Below, piece by piece: positions 48,712-57,490 of a DNA stretch of 64,000 bases (positions are counted from its first letter, which is position 1; every line of letters begins with the position of its first letter). Made by a program: the position numbers and the translations under genes. This DNA is from Saccharothrix sp. (GTDB lineage Bacteria > Actinomycetota > Actinomycetes > Mycobacteriales > Pseudonocardiaceae). A model generated the notes under the pieces. That model was given only the letters and a program-made list of their open reading frames with translations, had not been told where the DNA came from and did no database searches. Location of the stretch: positions 295,103 to 359,102 of the forward strand of contig NZ_JAPSLK010000003.1 in the NCBI RefSeq assembly GCF_031180885.1, in the 5' to 3' direction.

Positions 48712-49751
48712 CGCCGACCCAACCGGGACACCACGAACCCGGCATCACCACCCACCCCGCGCAACGTCGCCGAGGACAGGCTCCGCTGGAACTCCAGCCC
48801 GACGTAGCCCAACCCGGTGTGCGTGGTGGACAACCCCTCGCGGTGGCGCGGAAAGCCGGCCGCGGTCAAAGCTCCCAACGGCTCCAGGTACGTCAGCTCC
48901 GGCCGGTACCCGGTGGCCAGCACGATCGCGTCCACGTGCTCGCGCCGCCCGTCCGCCCACGTCACCGTGGACCCGTCCAGGCCGGTGAACACCGGGCGGC
49001 GGTCCGGCCGACCGGCCCGCATCGCCGCCCGGTAGACGCCCGGGTCCAGCACCGGCGTGGACGACCGGTCGGGCAGCCACCGCCCGACCGGCACCCGGTC
49101 CACCCCGGTCACGTGCCACCACCAGTGCACATCCCGCCCCCACGGCCGCTGCGGCACGAACCTCACCGGCTTGCGCGACGCCACCGTCACCGAAGCGACC
49201 GCGGCCAACTCGTGCGCGATCTGCACCGCCGAGTTGCCCGCCCCGACCACCACCACCCGCTTCCCCTCGTACCCGCTCGGGTTCCGGTACTCGGCGGCGT
49301 GCACCACCGACCCGGTGAACCGGTCCAAGCCCGGCAACGCCGGCCGCCAGGGCCGCCCGAACCCGCCACTGGCCGCGATCACCCGCCGCGCGCCCACCCG
49401 CCGGCCATCGCCCGACCACACCTCGAAACCGCCGTCGGCCTCGACCACCTTCGCCACCCGGTGCCCCGTCCGGACGTCCACGTCCAGCCACTCCGCGTAC
49501 CGGGACAGGTAGTCCACCACCTCGTCCCGGTGCGGGTACCGCTCCGGATCACCCCGGAAAGCCAAGCCCGGCAACGAACTGAACCGCGCCGGCGAGAACA
49601 GGGTCAAGCTGTCGTAGTAGCTCGCCCACGAGCCCGTCGGCCGCGGCCCGGCCTCCAACACCACTGGCCTTCCGCCCGCAGACTTCACCGCCCACGCCGC
49701 CGCGAGCCCGGCCTGCCCACCACCGATCACCACAACCTGCTCCATAGACAT
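48708..49751 (-). CDS. ArsO-like flavin monooxygenase
   Basis: A 347-residue flavoprotein with VVVIGGGQAGLAAAWAVKSA at the start, RVVVVGAGNSAVQIAHEL near 165 and AIVLATGYRPELTYLEPLG near 285. It is the third flavoprotein of the ars region and paralogous to 45803-46780. It is divergent from the stand-alone arsR at 49769, with start regions 18 bp apart. Substrate oxidation of an organic or inorganic arsenical is inferred from context. Confidence 0.82.
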   Translation of the reverse strand: MSMEQVVVIGGGQAGLAAAWAVKSAGGRPVVLEAGPRPTGSWASYYDSLTLFSPARFSSLPGLAFRGDPERYPHRDEVVDYLSRYAEWLDVDVRTGHRVAKVVEADGGFEVWSGDGRRVGARRVIAASGGFGRPWRPALPGLDRFTGSVVHAAEYRNPSGYEGKRVVVVGAGNSAVQIAHELAAVASVTVASRKPVRFVPQRPWGRDVHWWWHVTGVDRVPVGRWLPDRSSTPVLDPGVYRAAMRAGRPDRRPVFTGLDGSTVTWADGRREHVDAIVLATGYRPELTYLEPLGALTAAGFPRHREGLSTTHTGLGYVGLEFQRSLSSATLRGVGGDAGFVVSRLGRR

Positions 49752-49773
49752 GCATCGATTGTATCGTCATGTC
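49747..49773. promoter_or_regulatory. ArsR operator candidate between flavoprotein and arsR
   Basis: GACATG and CATGTC flank a CGAT-TGT-ATCG palindrome. The site covers both divergent start codons, so binding would block both genes. Confidence 0.45.
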
Positions 49774-50128
49774 GCGAAATGACGACAGATCTGGCACCGT
49801 GGAACCCGTGGACGGTTTGAGCGAGACGACCCGGCGTTTCCTCAAAGGCCTGGCCAGTGAGACCAGGCAGCAGCTCGTGCTCGGCTTCGCCGGCGGCTCC
49901 GAGCTGACCGTCGGCCAGGTCGCCGAACGCGCCGGCATCGCCCACTCCACCGCCTCCGAGCAGCTCACCCTGCTCCGCCAAGGCGGCCTGCTCACCGCAC
50001 GCCGCGACGGCAAGACCGTCTACTACCGCGCCGACGGCACCGGCATCGGCAACGCCCTCGCCGAACTCCAAGCGATCCTGGCGGTGTGCTGCCCACCTCA
50101 GGAGCCCTCGCCGAAGCACACGAGGTGA
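49769..50128 (+). CDS. ArsR family regulator
   Basis: A 119-residue winged-helix regulator (LKGLASETRQQLVLGFAGGS, VGQVAERAGIAHSTASEQLTLL, then ARRDGKTVYYRADG). Two adjacent cysteines near the C-terminus (LAVCCPPQ) could form an arsenite site; the classical ELCVCDL motif in helix 3 is absent. The ATG lies in an operator-like dyad with no ribosome site, again hinting at a leaderless transcript. Confidence 0.85.
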   Translation: MSRNDDRSGTVEPVDGLSETTRRFLKGLASETRQQLVLGFAGGSELTVGQVAERAGIAHSTASEQLTLLRQGGLLTARRDGKTVYYRADGTGIGNALAELQAILAVCCPPQEPSPKHTR

Positions 50129-50367
50129 TGGCGCATCGGCGAAAACGGAGTGTTGCCTCGCGCAAAACCGCTGTGCACCGTCTCGTAGCCCGCGCACGCG
50201 CCGCCGCCACCTGTGCCGACCGCCAAGGTGAACGACGTCGTCCGGGTCACCTTGGCGCCGGTGCCGGTGACCGTCACCGAGCAGGTCCCGGCCGGTGTGC
50301 TCGCCGCCGTCGACAGCACCATTTTGGACTCGCCGCCCGCCGTGCTGACGGTGGGTTCGCCGGCCAA
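50098..50367 (-). pseudogene. Secreted peptidase C-terminal region, fragment
   Basis: The minus strand reads STAASTPAGTCSVTVTGTG and TSFTLAVGTGGGGACAGYE. This is the Ig-like linker and start of the pre-peptidase C-terminal/P-like domain common in secreted actinobacterial proteases. No catalytic part, start or proper end exists. It is debris between arsR and the next gene. Confidence 0.55.
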
Positions 50368-50378
50368 GTTCGCCGCCT

Positions 50379-51212
50379 ATGGTGAAGGATGTGGATCTCA
50401 ACGAGACGTTCATGTGGAAGGGAAGGCGAATCGCCTGGGGTTGCGAGGGGTCGGGGCCCGCGGTGGTGTTCTGTCACGGCACACCGTGGTCGTCGCGGTT
50501 GTGGCAGCCGTTCGCCGAAGCGCTGAGCAGCGACTTCACCGTGTACCTGTGGGACATGCCGGGCTACGGCCGGTCGTCCAAAGAAGCTGGCCACGCTGTC
50601 GACTTCGGCGCCCAGGCCGAAGCCTTTACGGCACTGCTGACGCACTGGGGCCTCGACCGGCCGCACGTCGTCGCGCACGACTACGGCGGCGCCGTGTCAC
50701 TGCGCGCCCACCTGGTGCATGACGTGCCGCTCGCGTCGCTGCTCATGACCGACGTCGTGGCGATCCCGCCTTCGGGTTCACCGTTCTTCCGGCTCGTCAA
50801 GCAGCACCCCGACGTCCTGTCCCAGGTGCCGCCGTACATCCACGAAGCCGTCGTCAAGGCGTACATCGGCAGCGCGTCCCACCGCGGGCTGCGCGAGGAG
50901 GACCTCGCCGCGCTCACCGCGCCCTGGCTCGGCGAGGAGGGCCAACCGGCGTTCTACCGCCAGATCGCCGCCTACGACGAGCGCTGTCTCGCCGAGAACG
51001 AGGCACTGCTGGACCGCGTCGACATCCCGGTGACCGTCCTCTGGGGAACGCACGACACCTGGCTGCCGGTGGCGACCGGCGAACGGCTCGCCGCGGGCAT
51101 CAAGAACGCCACCCTCACCCTGGTCGACCAGGCCGGGCACCTGATCCACCTCGACGCGCCGGTCACCCTGGCCACGGAGCTGCGCTCCTGGTTGGCCCGC
51201 GTGGCGGCCTGA
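50379..51212 (+). CDS. Alpha/beta hydrolase with Asp nucleophile (haloalkane dehalogenase/epoxide hydrolase-like)
   Basis: A 277-residue protein. AVVFCHGTPWSSRLW gives the oxyanion HGxP loop, HVVAHDYGGAVSL the nucleophile elbow with Asp instead of Ser, VLWGTHDTWLP the acid, and DQAGHLIHLDAP the catalytic His. An Asp nucleophile after HGTP is typical of haloalkane dehalogenases and epoxide hydrolases. ATG at 50379 or GTG at 50382 starts it; no strong ribosome site is seen. Confidence 0.85.
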   Translation: MVKDVDLNETFMWKGRRIAWGCEGSGPAVVFCHGTPWSSRLWQPFAEALSSDFTVYLWDMPGYGRSSKEAGHAVDFGAQAEAFTALLTHWGLDRPHVVAHDYGGAVSLRAHLVHDVPLASLLMTDVVAIPPSGSPFFRLVKQHPDVLSQVPPYIHEAVVKAYIGSASHRGLREEDLAALTAPWLGEEGQPAFYRQIAAYDERCLAENEALLDRVDIPVTVLWGTHDTWLPVATGERLAAGIKNATLTLVDQAGHLIHLDAPVTLATELRSWLARVAA

Positions 51213-51337
51213 CCGCCGCCGGGCGGTTCTGCACGGTGGACGCGCTGTTGACGATGGCACCGCCCGTGCCCCGGTGGAACCACACCACGGCGACGCGCGT
51301 CATTGAGATGATCTTCGCGACCAGGAGGGCGGGCGGC

Positions 51338-52060
51338 ATGACCGACCAGTACCGGATCTCGATCGACGACAAGACGGGCGCGACCGTTCGCGGGCGCGTG
51401 CACATCATCAACCCCGACTCCGAATCGGTTCCCCCGGGACGGGACTTCCCGATGCGGATGATCCTCGAAGTGTGGCACCGCCTGCGCGAAGGCTTCTTCT
51501 TCACGTCCGGCGACGACCGCATGCCCGACGACCGGGTGCCCGGCGACTTCGGCCAAGCCCAAGCCGTCGCGGCCAACCTCGAGGTGACAGCGGAGTTCGA
51601 ACGGCTCTGGGACCTGGACAACGGGGCGCACATCCACTTGTCCGACCAGGAGGTCGAGGAACTGCGGGCCGTCGACGAGATCCGTGACGACGAACGGAAA
51701 CAGGCAGCCACGCAGGCGCTGAAGGAGCGGTACGGCGTGAAATCCCTCAGCGTGGGCCTCTCCGCAGGGGTCTCGTACGTCCGGCGTCCGCGTGACGGTG
51801 CAGCGTTCCACGAGGTGGCGTGCGAGATCATCACGGACTACCAGGTCGGCGCGACCCACAACTGGCCGCCGCCGTGGGACGGCGTCGAGGACGACGAAGA
51901 CTTCGACGAGGACGAATACGCGGACAAGCTCGAGCGGATGCGCCTGGAGGACTACCCCTACGCCGAGTTCACCTTCACGGTGAAGGATCCCCGCTACATC
52001 GAACACCTCAGTGGCGGCATCCACTTCTCGACCACCATCTACGGCGAGTTCGGCTGGTAA
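51338..52060 (+). CDS. Hypothetical acidic protein
   Basis: A 240-residue soluble protein that I do not recognise. It is rich in Asp/Glu, with a very acidic patch (VEDDEDFDEDEYADKLE near residue 190), flanked by an aromatic RNWPPPW-like stretch. ATG has AGGAGG ten bases upstream. No signal peptide, membrane helix or cysteine motif is seen. It stands between the hydrolase and a transporter-like gene. Confidence 0.6.
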   Translation: MTDQYRISIDDKTGATVRGRVHIINPDSESVPPGRDFPMRMILEVWHRLREGFFFTSGDDRMPDDRVPGDFGQAQAVAANLEVTAEFERLWDLDNGAHIHLSDQEVEELRAVDEIRDDERKQAATQALKERYGVKSLSVGLSAGVSYVRRPRDGAAFHEVACEIITDYQVGATHNWPPPWDGVEDDEDFDEDEYADKLERMRLEDYPYAEFTFTVKDPRYIEHLSGGIHFSTTIYGEFGW

Positions 52061-52397
52061 CGGCCCTTGGTCGTCCCTCCGCGCCGGCCGGCGTCAATGG
52101 ACCCTTTTGCGGAATTGGAGCCGCGAGCGAGGCCGGATTTCCCAATGCATGATCGCATGGGAAAACGCCTCGACCATGCGATCACCCACCACTTCCACCG
52201 CGTTTCCGCAACGGCGGCACCTGCCGCGCGGAGCGCTCTTGCCGGCCGCCTCTGGACGGACCTCGGACAGGCCGCGGGACGAGCGGTGCCGAGGAACGTC
52301 TCGGCGGTTGAAATGGTGGAGGGGTCGGCGTCGTTGTACCGGTGAGGATGGCCGGCTCGGGACGGGTGCCTGCGATGACCGTGTGCGGAAGTGCCTG
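52061..52397. other. Intergenic region with lower GC and a hairpin
   Basis: About 337 bp. A plus-strand frame starting MDPFAELEPRARPDFPMHD has weak codon bias and is probably not a gene. The notable content is the perfect hairpin at 52150-52184. Confidence 0.5.
52150..52184. repeat. Perfect 11 bp inverted repeat
   Basis: TGATCGCATGG at 52150-52160 pairs fully with CCATGCGATCA at 52174-52184 around a 13-base loop. There is no T-run. It could be an operator or RNA element. Confidence 0.55.
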
Positions 52398-53249
52398 ATG
52401 TGGTCGCTCGCCGTGGCGTGTGCGCTCGTCGCGACGGCCGCGAGCGCGGTGGGCGGGTGGTGGCAGCACCAAGGTGTCCGCGCCGAGTCGACGGCCGGGT
52501 TGACCTTGCGCAAGCTGCCGGGTCTCGCCCGCAACTCCCGGTGGCGGCACGGTTTCCTGCTGCTCGCGGTGTCGGCGGTGCTCCAGGTGACGGCGTTGGC
52601 GTTGGCGCCGGTGTCCCTGGTGGCCCCGATCGCGGCGTTGTCCCTGCCCATCGTGGCGGTGATCAACGTCCACACCGGGGGCGGCCGGGCCACCGGCGCG
52701 TTCTGGCTGGCCGTCACCACGGCCGTCATCGGGGTCGGGTCGTTCGTCGCCGCGGTCTCGCGGATCGCGATCGACGCCCGCCTGCCCGACCAGGCGGCGC
52801 TGCACGCGGGCAGTGTGGTCGCCCTGGTCGTGGGCTCGCTCGGCGTGCTGGGCCTGGCCCGACACGGGGTCCACCGCTCCGTGCTGCTCGCGACCGGCGC
52901 CGGGGTCGCGTACGGCCTGATGGCGGTCCTGCTGCGGCACGTGTCGGTGTCCATGCGGTTCGACGGCCTCGGTGGTGTCCCGTTGCTGTCGGTGGCGGGT
53001 CTGGTCGTGGCTTTCCTCGTCGGGGCGTGGTTCGTCCAGCTGTCCTACGCGAGCGGGCCACCCGATCTCGTGGTGGCGTGCCAGACGCTGCTCAACGCCG
53101 TCACCGCCGCGGTCATCGGGCTCGGCGTGGCCGGGGAGACCTCGAACACCGGCGGGTGGACGGTCGCCGCGCTGACCGCCTGCGGCCTGGCCGCCGCGGC
53201 GGGCGTCGCCGCCACCGTCCGCAACCACCCGGACCTCGCCAGAACTTGA
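52398..53249 (+). CDS. DMT/EamA-like integral membrane protein
   Basis: About 283 residues, with nine to ten hydrophobic helices in the drug/metabolite transporter pattern (WSLAVACALVATAASAVGGWWQ at the start, VAPIAALSLPIVAVIN in helix 3, SYASGPPDLVVACQTLLNAV late). The SLVAPIAALSLPIVAV segment is typical of actinobacterial DMT-like proteins near magnesium/lipid exporters. ATG at 52398 is chosen; GTG at 52383 is in frame. The substrate is unknown. Confidence 0.75.
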   Translation: MWSLAVACALVATAASAVGGWWQHQGVRAESTAGLTLRKLPGLARNSRWRHGFLLLAVSAVLQVTALALAPVSLVAPIAALSLPIVAVINVHTGGGRATGAFWLAVTTAVIGVGSFVAAVSRIAIDARLPDQAALHAGSVVALVVGSLGVLGLARHGVHRSVLLATGAGVAYGLMAVLLRHVSVSMRFDGLGGVPLLSVAGLVVAFLVGAWFVQLSYASGPPDLVVACQTLLNAVTAAVIGLGVAGETSNTGGWTVAALTACGLAAAAGVAATVRNHPDLART

Positions 53250-53281
53250 CGGTCGGCTCGCCGCCGGGAGTTGGCACGGCA

Positions 53282-54130
53282 TCAGTCGCCGAAGGCCGCC
53301 CGGTGGGCCGCCGTGCAGGTGGGCGGGAGATCGTTCGGGACCACGACGCTGCCGGTGATCGTCGTGCGCGGCGCGAGCGGGATCGCGCGCACGCGGGTGG
53401 ACCGGATCTCGGCCACCTGATCGGCGGGCAGCACCGTCCAGCCGCGCGGGTCGGAGCCGACCTCGATGATGGTGTCCTGGACGGTCCCGGCCCGGCGGCC
53501 CGGCCGCACCTGGACCCCGGCCTCCCGCAGCGCGGTGATCACAGCCGGGTCGTGGTCCCGGGAAGTCCGGACGACGTCGGCGGCCAACTCCGCCACCCCC
53601 ACGACCTCACCACCGGCGGCGGGATGCCGCGCGGACACCACCGCGTACAGGGACTCGGTCCACGCCGGCAGCACCCGCACCCCGGGCGCCGAACGCACCC
53701 CGCGCGCCAGCGCCACGTCGATCTCCCCCTGCCGCAGGGCGTTCAGGCGCGCGGGCAGCGGCAGGTCGACGAGCGCGACCTCGAACAGCGGGGCCCGCTC
53801 CCGCAACGCGTCGATCCCCCGTTCCAAGCGGGCGGTGAACTGCCCGGTACCCGTCCCGATGCGCATGACGCCGGCCTGCTCCCGCGCCACGACCCGGACC
53901 CGGTCGGCGGCGGCGAGCGCCTCCCGCGCCGCGGCGAGCACCCGCTGCCCGGCCGCGGTCAGCCGGACCCGCCGCGGTGAGCGGTCGAACAGCCGGACGC
54001 CCAGTTCGCGCTCCAGCCGCGCGATCTGCCTGCTGACCGCGGGCTGCGCGATGTGCAGCCGGTCAGCGGCCCGGCCGAAGTGCAGTTCGTCGGCGACTGT
54101 GACGAAGTACCGCAACGCCCGCAGCTCCAC
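53282..54130 (-). CDS. LysR family transcriptional regulator
   Basis: A 282-residue LysR protein with HTH at residues 1-60 (LRYFVTVADELHFGRAADRL, HIAQPAVSRQIARLE) and a standard effector domain. It is divergent from the F420-type oxidoreductase at 54221, its likely target. The 3' end is ~33 bp from the convergent membrane-protein gene. Confidence 0.9.
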   Translation of the reverse strand: MELRALRYFVTVADELHFGRAADRLHIAQPAVSRQIARLERELGVRLFDRSPRRVRLTAAGQRVLAAAREALAAADRVRVVAREQAGVMRIGTGTGQFTARLERGIDALRERAPLFEVALVDLPLPARLNALRQGEIDVALARGVRSAPGVRVLPAWTESLYAVVSARHPAAGGEVVGVAELAADVVRTSRDHDPAVITALREAGVQVRPGRRAGTVQDTIIEVGSDPRGWTVLPADQVAEIRSTRVRAIPLAPRTTITGSVVVPNDLPPTCTAAHRAAFGD

Positions 54131-54220
54131 CGGCCCTCCCCTGCGACGATGCCGTCAGGTTATCGCCACGCGTCAGCCCCGGGCCTGGTTCGCCGCGGGC
54201 CGTCCTGCTGGAGTCGGGGC

Positions 54221-55060
54221 GTGAGCATCGATCCCGGATTGCTGGGCGCCCATCTGCGCGCGCACGAAGTGAACCCCGAAGCCGCGGCGGAAATCGAGCG
54301 GGCCGGCTACGGCGCGCTCTGGCTGGACGCCTCGCCACCGGCCGACCTCGCCCTGGCGGAGCAGTTGCTCGACGCGACCACCCGGCTGGTCGTCGGGACG
54401 AGCGTGGTGAACGTCTGGACCGCCGACGCGGACACCGTCGCCGCCTCCTACCACCGGATCGAGGCCAGGCACCCCGGCCGGTTCCTGCTCGGCGTCGGGG
54501 TCGGGCACCGCGAAGTCCACACCGAGTACACCTCTCCGCACGCCAAACTGGTGTCCTATTTGGACCGACTCGCCCGGGCGGGCGTTCCGGCCGGGCGCAC
54601 GGTGGTGGCCGCGCTCGGGCCGAAGATGCTGCGCCTGGCCCGCGACCGCGCCGCCGGGGCGGTTCCGTGCATGGTGCCTCCCGAGCACACCCGGCGGGCG
54701 CGCTCGACCCTCGGCACGGACAAGCTGCTGCTGCCGGGGCACTTCGCCCTCGCCGAGCCCGACACCGCGCGGGCCCGTGCGGTCGCCCGGTCCGCACCGC
54801 CCGGCACCGCGCTGGGCGTCACCAACTACGCGGCCAACCTGAAGCGGCTCGGCTTCACCGAAGACGACCTCTCCCACGCCGGCAGCGACCGCCTCGTCGA
54901 CGCGCTCGTCGCCCACGGCGACCCGGCCACCGTCGCGAGGCGGCTGCTGGCCCACCGCGACGCCGGCGCGGACCACATCGGCGTCTACCCGCTCGGCGAC
55001 GACCCGATCGCAACGCTCCACACCGTCGCCGAAGCGGTGCACACCGCCCGGGCCGGGTGA
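54221..55060 (+). CDS. LLM-class (F420-dependent) oxidoreductase
   Basis: A 279-residue TIM-barrel protein of the luciferase-like family in short form. It has AGYGALWLDASPPADLALAEQLLD, VVGTSVVNVWTADADTVAAS, RFLLGVGVGH, and DHIGVYPLGDDP at the end. The RFxLGxGxGH motif is characteristic of F420-dependent members. GTG at 54221 has GGAG seven bases upstream. It is divergent from the LysR gene. Confidence 0.85.
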   Translation: MSIDPGLLGAHLRAHEVNPEAAAEIERAGYGALWLDASPPADLALAEQLLDATTRLVVGTSVVNVWTADADTVAASYHRIEARHPGRFLLGVGVGHREVHTEYTSPHAKLVSYLDRLARAGVPAGRTVVAALGPKMLRLARDRAAGAVPCMVPPEHTRRARSTLGTDKLLLPGHFALAEPDTARARAVARSAPPGTALGVTNYAANLKRLGFTEDDLSHAGSDRLVDALVAHGDPATVARRLLAHRDAGADHIGVYPLGDDPIATLHTVAEAVHTARAG

Positions 55061-55116
55061 TGATCGGCTCTTGACGACCGGGACCGGTCCCGGCCACTCC
55101 CGCCTGCCGTGGCGGC

Positions 55117-55332
55117 GTGGCGATCCGATGGCCGGCGGTGGTGGCGACCATGCTCGTCGTGGGTGCCTGCGGTTCGACCGCAGACCCGACCGCCGCCACG
55201 ACCGCCCAGACGACCACGACCGCGCCCACGTCCACGGCAGCCCCGACGACCACGAGCGCAACAGGCGACGCGGACCAGCGGACGTGCCGCGCGCTCCAGG
55301 AGGTCGAGGCGCAACCACGGTTCCCGGTCTGA
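55117..55332 (+). CDS. Small lipoprotein, possibly truncated
   Basis: 71 residues. A signal sequence ends in the lipobox VVGACGS, then a Thr/Ala-rich linker (TTAQTTTTAPTSTAAP) typical of exported actinobacterial lipoproteins. Only ~20 residues follow before the stop, so the functional domain seems lost or the protein is a minimal lipoprotein. GTG start. It lies just upstream of blaI. Confidence 0.55.
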   Translation: MAIRWPAVVATMLVVGACGSTADPTAATTAQTTTTAPTSTAAPTTTSATGDADQRTCRALQEVEAQPRFPV

Positions 55333-55461
55333 ATGGAGGCGGGCATCGGGTGCTGGTCGTCGGCGAGGGCGTCGACGACACCCCCGCAACGGCGACCGCC
55401 GACGGCCGCGCCGCCATGTCGTCGGGGCTACGATTCGGCGCATGGACCTGCGAGGACGTCG

Positions 55462-55815
55462 GTGAGCACGCTCGGCGAACTGGAACGGGCCGCCATGGAC
55501 GTCCTGTGGGACCGCGGCGAGCCGATGCTCGTGCGCGAGGTCGTGGACGCGCTGGCTGACCGTGGCCTGGCCTACACCACCGTCATGACCGTGCTGACCC
55601 GGCTGGCCGGCAAGGGGTTCGTGCGGCGCGAACCGGACGGGCGGGCATGGCGGTATTCGCCGTCGGCCAGCCGGGAGGAGTACGTCGCGCGGCTGATGCT
55701 CGACGCCCTGTCCCAGACCGGTGACCGGCGGGCGGCGCTGGCGCACTTCGCGCGGGCGGTCAGCGAGCCGGAGGCCGAGGCGTTGACCCGGGCGTTGGCG
55801 GAGGAGCGCGAGTGA
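55462..55815 (+). CDS. BlaI/MecI/CopY family repressor
   Basis: A 117-residue penicillinase-repressor-type winged helix (LGELERAAMDVLWDRGEPML, REVVDALADRGLAYTTVMTVLTRL, FVRREPDGRAWRY). GTG with GAGGA upstream. The stop overlaps the M56 peptidase start, the classic blaI-blaR pairing. Two BlaI-type dyads lie downstream at 56661-56689, in front of the ccsB operon, indicating its target. Confidence 0.9.
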   Translation: MSTLGELERAAMDVLWDRGEPMLVREVVDALADRGLAYTTVMTVLTRLAGKGFVRREPDGRAWRYSPSASREEYVARLMLDALSQTGDRRAALAHFARAVSEPEAEALTRALAEERE

Positions 55816-56654
55816 GTGCGGCGCTGCACCTGGCGGTGACGCTGGTGCTGTGCGGGTGCCTGGCAGGGCCGTTGGCCGGGGCGCGGTGGGTGTGGCGGTC
55901 GCCGCGCACCGGCATCCTGTTGTGGCAGATGCTGGCGTGCACGTGGGTGCTGTCGATCGTCGGGCTGCTGCTCGCGGTCGGGCTGGCGCGGTTCCCCGGT
56001 TCGATCCCGGCCGGTCTGGTGGCGTTGGCGCGGGACCCGGCGCACTGGGGTGTCGTGCCGGTGGTCGTGGGGCTGGCGCTGGGTGGGTGGCTGGTCGGCG
56101 CGGTGGTGTGGTCGTGGCTGGCGGTGGCGCGGGTGCGGCGGCGGCACCGGGACGTGCTGGCGCTGGTCGCGCGGCGGGACCGGGACGTGCCGGGCGCGGT
56201 GGTGGTGGATTCGCCGCTGCCGATCGCCTACTGCCTGCCGGGCACCGTCGTGGTCAGTTCCGGCGCGGTGCGGGCGTTGACCAGGGACGAACTGCTCGCG
56301 GTGCTGGCCCACGAGCACGCCCACGGACGGGAGCGGCACGACCTGGTGCTGCTGCCGTTCACCGCGCTGCGCCGGCTGGTGCCGCGCCGGATCACCGCCG
56401 CCGTGGCGCTGCTGGTGGAGATGCGCGCCGACGACAACGCCCGGCGCGAGCACGGTGCCGCTCCCCTGGCGTCCGCGTTGCGCCGCTTCCGGGACGCTCC
56501 GCCGCCCGCGGGCGCGCTCGGGGTGGCCGGGGACATCGACGTGCGGCTGGAACGGCTGGCCGGGACGGTGCCGCTGACCGCGTTCGCGCGGTGGTCCGCG
56601 CTGGTCGGCGGGCTGGTGCTGGTGACGACGCCGATCAGCTTCGTCCTCTGGTGA
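55812..56654 (+). CDS. M56 family (BlaR1/MecR1-like) membrane metallopeptidase
   Basis: A 280-residue protein with about four membrane helices. The zinc site is LAVLAHEHAHGRERHD (HExxH plus a downstream Glu), preceded by CLPGTVVVSSGAVRAL as in BlaR1 proteases. No extracellular penicillin-binding sensor domain is present, so the signal is unknown. It would cleave or inactivate the BlaI partner. GTG overlaps the blaI stop as GTGA. Confidence 0.9.
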   Translation: MSAALHLAVTLVLCGCLAGPLAGARWVWRSPRTGILLWQMLACTWVLSIVGLLLAVGLARFPGSIPAGLVALARDPAHWGVVPVVVGLALGGWLVGAVVWSWLAVARVRRRHRDVLALVARRDRDVPGAVVVDSPLPIAYCLPGTVVVSSGAVRALTRDELLAVLAHEHAHGRERHDLVLLPFTALRRLVPRRITAAVALLVEMRADDNARREHGAAPLASALRRFRDAPPPAGALGVAGDIDVRLERLAGTVPLTAFARWSALVGGLVLVTTPISFVLW

Positions 56655-56660
56655 ATCTCT

Positions 56661-56689
56661 ACTACAAGCTGTAGTGCTACAGTTTGTAG
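56661..56689. promoter_or_regulatory. Tandem BlaI-type operators
   Basis: ACTACA-AGC-TGTAGT (56661-56675) and CTACA-GTT-TGTAG (56677-56689) are two dyads with the TACA...TGTA core of BlaI/MecI operators, centred 15 bp apart. They lie immediately upstream of the membrane protein-ccsB operon. Confidence 0.7.
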
Positions 56690-56718
56690 TAGACGTTCCC
56701 CCGCTGCTTCGAGGACTC

Positions 56719-57099
56719 ATGATCGACTCGTTGTCCGTGGCGCTCACCGCGGTGGCGCTCGTGGCCGCGGCCTGGTCGGTGCTGCTGGTGGCGCTGAACA
56801 AGCCGTTGACCCTGGAGACCTGGCTGACGCTGGGCGTCGCCGGGCTGGTGGTGCTGTTGGAGGTCGGGCTGCTGGCGCAGGCCGCGATCGGGGTGGCGCA
56901 ACTGGTCGGCACCGATCGGGAGCTGTCCGGGCCCACGTTCGTCGGCTACCTGCTCGGTCCCGTGCTGGTGCTGCCGTTGGCCGCGTTGTGGGCGGTGGCC
57001 GAGCGGTCCCGGTGGGGCGCGTCGGTGCTGGCGGTCGGGTGCCTGAGCGTGCCGGTGATGGTGCTGCGGCTGACCCAGATCTGGGCCGGGCATGGGTGA
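56719..57099 (+). CDS. Small membrane protein, BlaI-operator controlled
   Basis: About 126 residues, four hydrophobic helices (starting near 5, 40, 75 and 105). No known motif. ATG with GAGGA upstream; an in-frame GTG at 56674 would lie inside the BlaI operators and is disfavoured. It overlaps the next membrane gene by eight bases, and that overlaps ccsB, so the three form one operon. Confidence 0.7.
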   Translation: MIDSLSVALTAVALVAAAWSVLLVALNKPLTLETWLTLGVAGLVVLLEVGLLAQAAIGVAQLVGTDRELSGPTFVGYLLGPVLVLPLAALWAVAERSRWGASVLAVGCLSVPVMVLRLTQIWAGHG

Positions 57100-57490
57100 G
57101 GCCAGGCGGTCCGGACCGGGCCGGCTGCTGATCGCGGTGTACGGGATCTTCGCCCTGGCCGCGACCGCCCGCTCGGCCGCGCAGATCGGGACCCGCTTCG
57201 ACCAGGCGCCGGTGGCCTACCTGCTGTCCGCGGTGGCCGCCCTGGTGTACGTGGTGGCCACCGTCGCGCTGGCGCTGGGCAGCCGCACCTCGCGGCGCGT
57301 CGCGGTCGTGTCCTGCGCGGTCGAGCTGGCGGGGGTGCTGGGGATCGGGGTTCTCAGCCTTGTGGCGCCGGCGTGGTTCCCCGACGCCACGGTGTGGTCG
57401 TCGTTCGGCAGCGGCTACCTGTTCATCCCGCTCGTGCTGCCCGTGCTGGGACTGGCGTGGATCCGGCGCACCCGAGGAGGAACCGCGTGA
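57092..57490 (+). CDS. Membrane protein preceding ccsB
   Basis: 132 residues with about four membrane helices (GRLLIAVYGIFALAATARSA at the start, GYLFIPLVLPVLGLAWIRR at the end). The pattern is seen in uncharacterised actinobacterial proteins located beside cytochrome-biogenesis or BlaI genes. ATG overlaps the previous gene; the stop overlaps ccsB by four bases. Function unknown. Confidence 0.7.
   Translation: MGEARRSGPGRLLIAVYGIFALAATARSAAQIGTRFDQAPVAYLLSAVAALVYVVATVALALGSRTSRRVAVVSCAVELAGVLGIGVLSLVAPAWFPDATVWSSFGSGYLFIPLVLPVLGLAWIRRTRGGTA

Noticed and set aside
52067..52345. Possible 92-residue gene in the gap before the DMT-like gene
   Set aside because: Third-position GC is low for this genome, no ribosome site, no homology, and a perfect hairpin lies inside it.
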